Shown: positions 58,206 to 64,000 of the stretch, in pieces | Layout: the number at the start of each line of letters is the position of its first letter | Numbering within the stretch: the first letter of the stretch is position 1 | Origin: Eriocheir sinensis | Taxonomy: Eukaryota; Arthropoda; Malacostraca; Decapoda; Varunidae | Length of the DNA: 64,000 nt | Direction of reading: 5' to 3' | Assembly: GCF_024679095.1 (NCBI RefSeq) | Contig: NC_066531.1 | Coordinates: 7,476,041 to 7,540,040, forward strand | The notes under the pieces: model-generated | The model's database searches: none | What the model was told of the DNA's origin: nothing | The model's input: the letters and a program-made list of their open reading frames with translations, nothing else | Translations under genes and position numbers: made by a program

Positions 58206-59812
58206 CTACTGGGTTCCTTTAAAGGGCCATCACCCTTCATTAAAGGACCCTTGGTCCGAGCTGTAGCTGGTTGCGAGACCATATGTACCGCAGACCGATT
58301 GGCAGGCTGGGGGCATTCAACTACCCTCCTGCCCGCGACTGCTGCCGGCGTCTTCCCTCTCCCGCCTCTCCCAACCGTCCGCCACTCTGAGGTAGCAGCA
58401 GAGGAGGAGGAAGCAGAGGAGGTCCCCGGAGAAGACTCTCCGGAGGTTGAGGCCACGGGCGCCGGCAGCGACGCACCGCAAGCCTGAGCACCAGCAGACT
58501 CCGGCCCACAGACAGCCGGAGTAGCTGGCGCAGGGGCGGCGGCAGCAGCCGACGCCCGGGGTACCTCCGGCGATCCTACAACTGGCGCCGGAGTTTGCAG
58601 CTGGTAGGGGAGTCTCATCGAGAGACTCCTCACTGCGTGAACGTTTCTGTTGTTGTGGCTCTGTTCGGAGCGGGACACGATTTGGTGTGATTTCAGGTAA
58701 AGGCGTCGACACAGAAACTACGGGAGCTGCAGAGCACGACATATCCTGGGAGGTTTTGAGACGGCGTTGAGCGTGTGACTGGAGAACTGAGGCATAGGTT
58801 CTACCAGGACTAGACAGCCTGGTAAGGGCGAGTCGCTTTGCCTCTACAAAGACAATTTCTCTTTATTTCGAATGGTAAGCACCTCTCTCTCAAATCTAAG
58901 GCGATCACACTCTTTCGATGAAGCTGGATGGGGCTCGGCACAGTGGTAGCACCGAACAGGGCCAGGCACTCCTCACCATGGTCATCCCTACCGCAGGTGA
59001 CGCATACTTTAGGGAGACCATTCTGCAGGCGGCGGCATGTCCGAGTCACATGTCCATATAACTGGCAATGGAAACAACGTCTGGGGTTTGGGACATATGG
59101 TTTCACGTGGAGGTTTAACCATGCCAATTTTACAGTTCTAGGGAGCTCTAGCCGATTAAAAGTTATGAATAGTGTGGGTGTGGGTGTCAGTGCTCCTTCT
59201 TCTTTCTTGTGGACACGCCTCACCGCAACAACGTCATACTCCTCGAGTTCCTTAACCAGGCGCTCCTCCGAGTAACGAAGGAGGTCTCTTGAAAATACCA
59301 CGCCGCGCGATTGGTTCATGGTAGCATGGGGGGCACATGATCCTGCAGCACCGGGAACTGAGGTGCGGGAACGGAGTCTTTCACTCTCTTCAGGAGAAGA
59401 GACTTCCACAATAAGGCTGCCATCTCCCTGCTGAAGCATCTTCTGATCTCTGCCTCAAGTCTTGACACGTTCACGGTGGACTTCGAAAATGTCGAGATCA
59501 TTAACAGATCGACCATCTAGGGACTTTACGGTGATGTATTTGTCATAGGATACAGATTCAAATAGACCGGGCAGGACCTCAACTTGAGAACTCTGCGAGA
59601 CTGGCACATTCTTTGGTCCCTGCTTCCGGCTCTTGGTCCGGGAGCCACCAGGTCTGGGGATTAAGAAAGAAGAGGCAGATGCCCTTTAGTGCCACTCGGA
59701 GCCTGAAACGGCTCCAGGGTGGCGATGAGGAAGGCCGAGAAGAGGTTTCCGGGGACGGTCGGAGGTCAGGTAGGGATGTAGGCCGAGGTAAATTCAGGGA
59801 TTTAGATGCCAT
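58160..59812 (-). pseudogene. I-group ORF1 (Gag-like, CCHC knuckles)
   Basis: It starts at the ATG at 59812 (MASKSLNLPRPTSLPDL). After frame breaks near 59580 and 59440 the main block 59439-58810 has RRVHKKEEG and LPRTVKLAWLNLHVKPYVP, then the zinc knuckles CFHCQLYGHVTRTC and CVTCGRDDHGEEC. The distal part (58742-58160) is Ser/Ala/Pro-rich low complexity in two frames. It is expected to bind element RNA. Indels near 58810, 59440 and 59580 prevent a single product. Confidence 0.75.
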
Positions 59813-60401
59813 AAAGGTGACAATTATTTCACTTCCCCACCCCCACCCACCACGGAGCCCAACATGGGAGGCTAATGCTGGAGCAACAGCTCACAGCAGC
59901 CTCAGGGTAGTGGGGAAGTATACGTGGCAGCTGCCTGGTGTGAGGCGGCAGCCGCGGGACCATTGCGGTGCCCACCAGACAACAGCCACTTGACCCTAGC
60001 CAACGCATGACCAGCCGATTGATAGAGCGGGGCCACACAAGACCACCCGTCTTACCCCAACCCTCCCGCCAAAGGAGCGTGTTGTCCACCGAAGGGAAAT
60101 ACACCCTGCCCCGCGGTGGACTCAACTCCCAGACGAGAGGGCGCGAGTGTGCAGGACGCCACTCACGGCAAACAAGTGGCGAGTCTAATCCATGCCCTAG
60201 ATGGTAGTCGGGCAGGCACATACGTCACCACTGGTAAGCCTCCATTACCAGTAGTGACGGGGGAGTGTTTAGTCCACTCTGGCCGACAAACAGCAAGCCC
60301 TACAGAGGTGGACGGACCACCTAAGTAGGTGGTGCTGCCGACCAGGCTTCAAGCCCCGCTACCACGGCAAGGAACTCCCCTCAGCGGGGTTGTGCCCTTG
60401 A

Positions 60402-60415
60402 GCTGTCTCCTTTGC

Positions 60416-60448
<33 letters not shown>
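60402..60448 (+). repeat. 3' terminus of the split Jockey-like LINE
   Basis: GCTGTCTCCTTTGCTGT and a 30-bp A-run complete the 3' UTR interrupted at 54235, matching the same terminus at 11420-11450 (complement) and 13375-13400. Confidence 0.9.
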
Positions 60449-60450
<2 letters not shown>

Positions 60451-60742
60451 TAGGACACGTAGCAACGACCTCAAGTTAGAGAAATTCAGAATCAGCAAAG
60501 ACATGGGCAAGAATTGGTTCACAGAGTGGTGGATGAATGGAACAGGCTTGACAGTCACATATAGAGTGGTGGATGAATGGAACAGGCTTGACAGTCATGT
60601 TGTGGGTGCCAATACCATGGATACATTAAAAATGAGGTTGGATAAATTCATGGATAGTGAGGTAATTAGGATAACAGGAGCTGCTTGTTTAGGCCGAACT
60701 GCCTCTTGCAGACTCCTCACGTTCTTATGTTATGTTATTTCG
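60449..60742 (+). repeat. CR1-like LINE 3' end with internal duplication
   Basis: Encodes the end of ORF2 (LEKFRISKDMGKNWF, VVDEWNRLDSHVVGANTMD, LKMRLDKFMDS) and a 3' terminus TCTTATGTTATGTTAT. A 40-bp piece (GAGTGGTGGATGAATGGAAC and following) is repeated in tandem at 60520-60598. Confidence 0.75.
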
Positions 60743-61128
<386 letters not shown>

Positions 61129-61655
61129 AGACGTAAGCATGCATGTAGGTGTATGTAAGTATATACATATGTATGCATGTGTGTATTCGTTCCTCCTCCC
61201 CGCACATTTTTCCTCCGTTAAATACAGCTGTCGTTTTCAGTGCCTGTCCTGACAAGCATAAAATAGCACAGCCACATGAACCTCTGTAATTTTGCTCGAC
61301 ACGAAGAATAAAAGGAGAGTGACACCTACACCTAGCACTTTTACCTTTAGGTTATGTCAGGCCATTAACCTTAGACGCTTAATGATTTTTTTCTTTCTCC
61401 GAGACACAACTTGGCCGCAATGTCATTTAGTCAACTCAATTCCTGTCATAAGGCTGCCGTATTTTAACATAAGCAATAAAGGAAATTGTGTATAAAAAAC
61501 ATAGGTGTGATCGTTTGTGTAGAGGTGTCCAGTTTGGAAATCGTGTCGCACTGGCAGAAATAAGATAATTCATTCCAACCCAACGGATGTACAATGCAGC
61601 ATCACGTGTAGAATATTCCTGGCTTGACGTGAATTGGACAGAGCTTAATGCAGAG

Positions 61656-61657
61656 GC

Positions 61658-61707
<50 letters not shown>
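61656..61707. repeat. (GA)n microsatellite at the LINE's 5' side
   Basis: GA dinucleotides directly precede the truncated LINE at 61708. A second GA tract lies at its 3' end (63390-63460). Confidence 0.97.
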
Positions 61708-61710
<3 letters not shown>

Positions 61711-63385
61711 CCTTCTGGCAACCCACTTCAGCAGCAAGATGACTGTCGAGGAGCCAGACAGGCAACCCCCCCCTCCTCCCCCGTCTGGGCAACTTTGTCC
61801 TGGAAAACCTGGAGATCACGGAGGGCACAGTGGCCAAGCACCTCCGAGACAGGGGAGGGCAGGGGAGCTGTCCCACCCCCTCACACGTATCTTCAGACAG
61901 TGCCTAAGCGCAGGGGCCTGGCCGACCCTGTGGAAAGAGGATCGTGTCACACCGGTTTTTAAGAAAAAGGACAAGACAGACCCAACCTACTACGGTCCAA
62001 TCTCGCTCCTGTCGGTTGTTAGCAAGATCCTGGAGCGGATTATTGCTTAGCAACTGACGCGCCACCTGGAGGAGAACCATCTATTGTCTCCTCGTCAGCA
62101 CGGGTTCAGACTGTGTGTGGCACAGGGACCTCCTGGCCAAGCTCGAACAGCTCGGCATCACAGGACAACTGCTGCAGCTGTTTTCGAGCTACCTGCACGG
62201 CCGGAGTCTGAGGGTAGTGGTGAACGGGTGCACGTCAGGCAGTTACCCAATCACTGCCAGCGTTCCACAAGGATCAGTACTGGGCCCGATTCTTTGGAAC
62301 GCATACTTCGACGAGCTGCTCCGTGGCCTACCAGTGGCCTCAGCCTACGCCGACGGCTGCATCCTGTCCCACAGCTACACCAGGGAGGAAACTGCGGACG
62401 TGGTCGAAGCCACCAACCGCCATCTTGGTGACATCATGGCCTGGGGACGACGTTGGCAAGTCAAGTTTGCTGCCGAGAAGACCCAGGCCATGGTCATATC
62501 GCGTTCGGGGGAGGACGCCAGACTCCTGCAGGGACGGCTGAAGTTTGGGGACGACACCCTGGTCATCAAGGACTCCATCAACATCTTGGGGGTGGAGGTC
62601 GACTCCAGACTCAGTTTTGACCGCCACCTGGAGTGTGTGGCGCGCAGAGCCTCCCTGAGGGTGACACTCCTGCGTCGCGTGCAGCACCTGCTCGACGTAG
62701 ACGGCCTCTTGAGGCTGTACAAAGCCCAGGTGAGGCCCGTCATGGAATACTCTCCTCTCTCCTGGATGAGTAGTGCCCAATGTCACCTCTCGCTGCTGGA
62801 CAGAATGCAAAGGAGGGCAGAGCGACTCATCCGCGATGCCAGCAGCCTTCAGCAGCAGCGACCACATGGACACCAGTAGCGGCAGCGGCAACATCGACAG
62901 CAGCTACATCACCAGCAGGACGCCCCCCGCTGTATGCTCGGCAGCCTCGGGCACCGGAGAAGGGTCGGTGCCATCACAGCCCAACACAAGGCCCAGGTCC
63001 AACATACACCTCACCTGGCGGCACTACGGGTCCCTTGGAGGAGAAGCCAGCACACCACGAGAGCGGCGGTGGCTAACGACCTCCTCCTTGAAATTCCGAG
63101 AAGCCGCACAGCCAAGTGCCAGAGGGCCTTCACGAGTGCCACGGCCCACCTGTGGAACGCCTTCACGGGTGAAGTGGGCGTTAGGGCAATGAACACCCAG
63201 CAGGAGAAGGTGGCGGCTCATGCCTGGTGTCGCACTTACCCGCCCTGGTCACATCCGCCTGGGCACAAGCACAACTAGTGACAATGCTTTAAGATAGGCG
63301 ACCTCAAGACAGAGGTCGTCTTTAGCATGGAGACAATTTCCTCGCCCCTTATGTCATATGTATCTTGATGTTTAAATAAAATTTT

Positions 63386-63389
<4 letters not shown>
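61708..63389 (+). pseudogene. Non-LTR retrotransposon, 5'-truncated RT region
   Basis: It begins in the linker, then TPVFKKKDKTDPTYYGPISLLSVVSKILERII, a stop at 62048, and SPRQHGFR. A deletion or shift leads to the frame 62115-62879: LLAKLEQLGITGQLL, ASVPQGSVLGPILWNAYFDE, and ASAYADGCILSHSY, where the catalytic YADD reads YADG. RPVMEYSPLSWMSS follows. The C-terminus resumes at 62934 (GAITAQHKAQVQHTPHLAALR, ATAHLWNAFTGEV) to a stop at 63276-63278. The 3' UTR is about 110 bp. It is inactive; clade uncertain (Jockey/CR1 group). Confidence 0.82.

Positions 63390-63460
<71 letters not shown>
63390..63460. repeat. (GA)n microsatellite, LINE 3' tail or target
   Basis: About 70 bp of GA directly after TTTAAATAAAATTTTAAAAA. 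The flanking 63461-63822 holds nothing recognised. Confidence 0.97.
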
Positions 63461-63464
<4 letters not shown>

Positions 63465-63822
63465 AAATGTTGATAAACAAAAAACAAATCTCTGTGCAAA
63501 TTTTATAAAACACCTCCACTGAAATATAAATGTTTCAAGTACATCAAAATGCGTCTAATATAAATATTGTTATTCGTGCTCCCTGTGATGTGCAGATCAG
63601 ATGAATAAAGGGGAACAGGAAAAATCTGCAAGCTTTTATAACATTGCGTGCTATGTAAATGAATGTATAGCAAGAAATCAGGCAATCAATTACTCTCAAT
63701 AAGGTCTAATGTCTTCTTCCATGGCAGCGTCGCAATTTGCTCAGGAGGAAAGCATGGAACAACAGTGCGAGACAAAATTCACTCTCGATTATTTTTGTTT
63801 TCCCCGCAGCAGCCTGAATTTT

Positions 63823-64000
63823 CTACAATTTTTTTTTTTTTTTTTTTTTGTACGTCGTGGCCTATTGCGCCGGTAGGCTTCTTCCCGGTCGGGCCAGATG
63901 GTCGGCCAAGCCCGTTCTGGCGCAGGCGGGTTTTTATAGTGGCGCCATCTTGCATTGGCTCATGTTTCCCTCCCGGAGCTATCTTTAATCCTAGAATCTA
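63823..64000 (-). repeat. SINE, cut by the window end
   Basis: A T-run (63829-63849) and TATTGCGCCGGTAGGCTTCT, GCCCGTTCTGGCGCAGG and TTTATAGTGGCGCCATCTTG match 47925-48090. The tRNA head should lie beyond 64000. Confidence 0.85.

Larger units (their letters stand above)
54236..60389 (-). mobile_element. Full-length I-group LINE with 12-bp target duplication
   Basis: TTGTGCCCTTGA occurs at 54224-54235 and again at 60390-60401, bracketing 6154 bp. On the complement the 3' end finishes in a (TCAA)n tail (54236-54255), and the 5' end begins CCCCGCTGAGGGGAGTTCC, itself able to form a small hairpin. ORF1 (59812-58160), EN (58141-57500), RT (57200-55900) and RNase H (55300-54900) are all present. 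It inserted into the 3' UTR of the Jockey-like LINE. Confidence 0.93.

Overview
The window is transposable-element-dominated nuclear DNA from an arthropod-like animal. A decapod crustacean is my best guess. The reasons are the mixture of decayed non-LTR retrotransposons of the Jockey, CR1 and I groups, P, PIF/Harbinger, hAT and piggyBac DNA elements, tRNA-derived SINEs, and very long (CA)n, (TA)n, (GA)n and (TC)n tracts. No intact host gene is visible. The only host-gene candidate is one spliced-looking exon at 34081-34207 that resembles part of an immunoglobulin domain. The species cannot be settled from the sequence alone.

Layout: (i) 1-9150 is copy A of a segment whose copy B lies at 35420-39510. 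Both hold a PIF/Harbinger transposase N-terminus, a minus-strand LINE wreck, a tRNA-like SINE and the deleted ends of another LINE. Copy A is split by a 5.36-kb P-superfamily element (2380-7735). Its inverted repeats and 8-bp target duplication can be read directly, and copy B keeps the matching empty site at 37805-37812. (ii) 9.7-13.4 kb holds rearranged pieces that recur inverted near 32, 35 and 39.7 kb, a Harbinger transposase C-terminus and a minus-strand Jockey-like LINE. (iii) 14.1-16.9 kb is a spliced, broken P/THAP9-like transposase gene. (iv) 19218-25915 is a Harbinger-type element with a Myb/SANT-like gene and a broken transposase in opposite orientation. It appears to sit in the GC-rich leader of (v) a plus-strand RNase-H-bearing I-group LINE (25916-31735). 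(vi) 31.7-35.2 kb has (CA)n arrays with a hAT-like MITE, a MADF exon of another Harbinger element, and the Ig-like exon.

(vii) 40.3-54.2 kb is a pile of LINEs. The best is a CR1-type element at 46.6-52.2 kb with an esterase-like ORF1, interrupted in turn by a SINE, an 1164-bp foldback hAT-like element and a 682-bp piggyBac-like MITE. (viii) A plus-strand Jockey-like LINE (52265-60448) is split by a full-length minus-strand I-group LINE (54236-60389) flanked by a 12-bp duplication. (ix) 60.4-64 kb carries a CR1 tail, microsatellites, another LINE with a mutated RT active site and a SINE cut by the window edge.

The elements do not form one pathway. What they record is a readable order of nested insertions. 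Almost every coding region carries frameshifts or stops, so most are listed as pseudogenes. Clade names rest on motifs read by eye, not on database searches.
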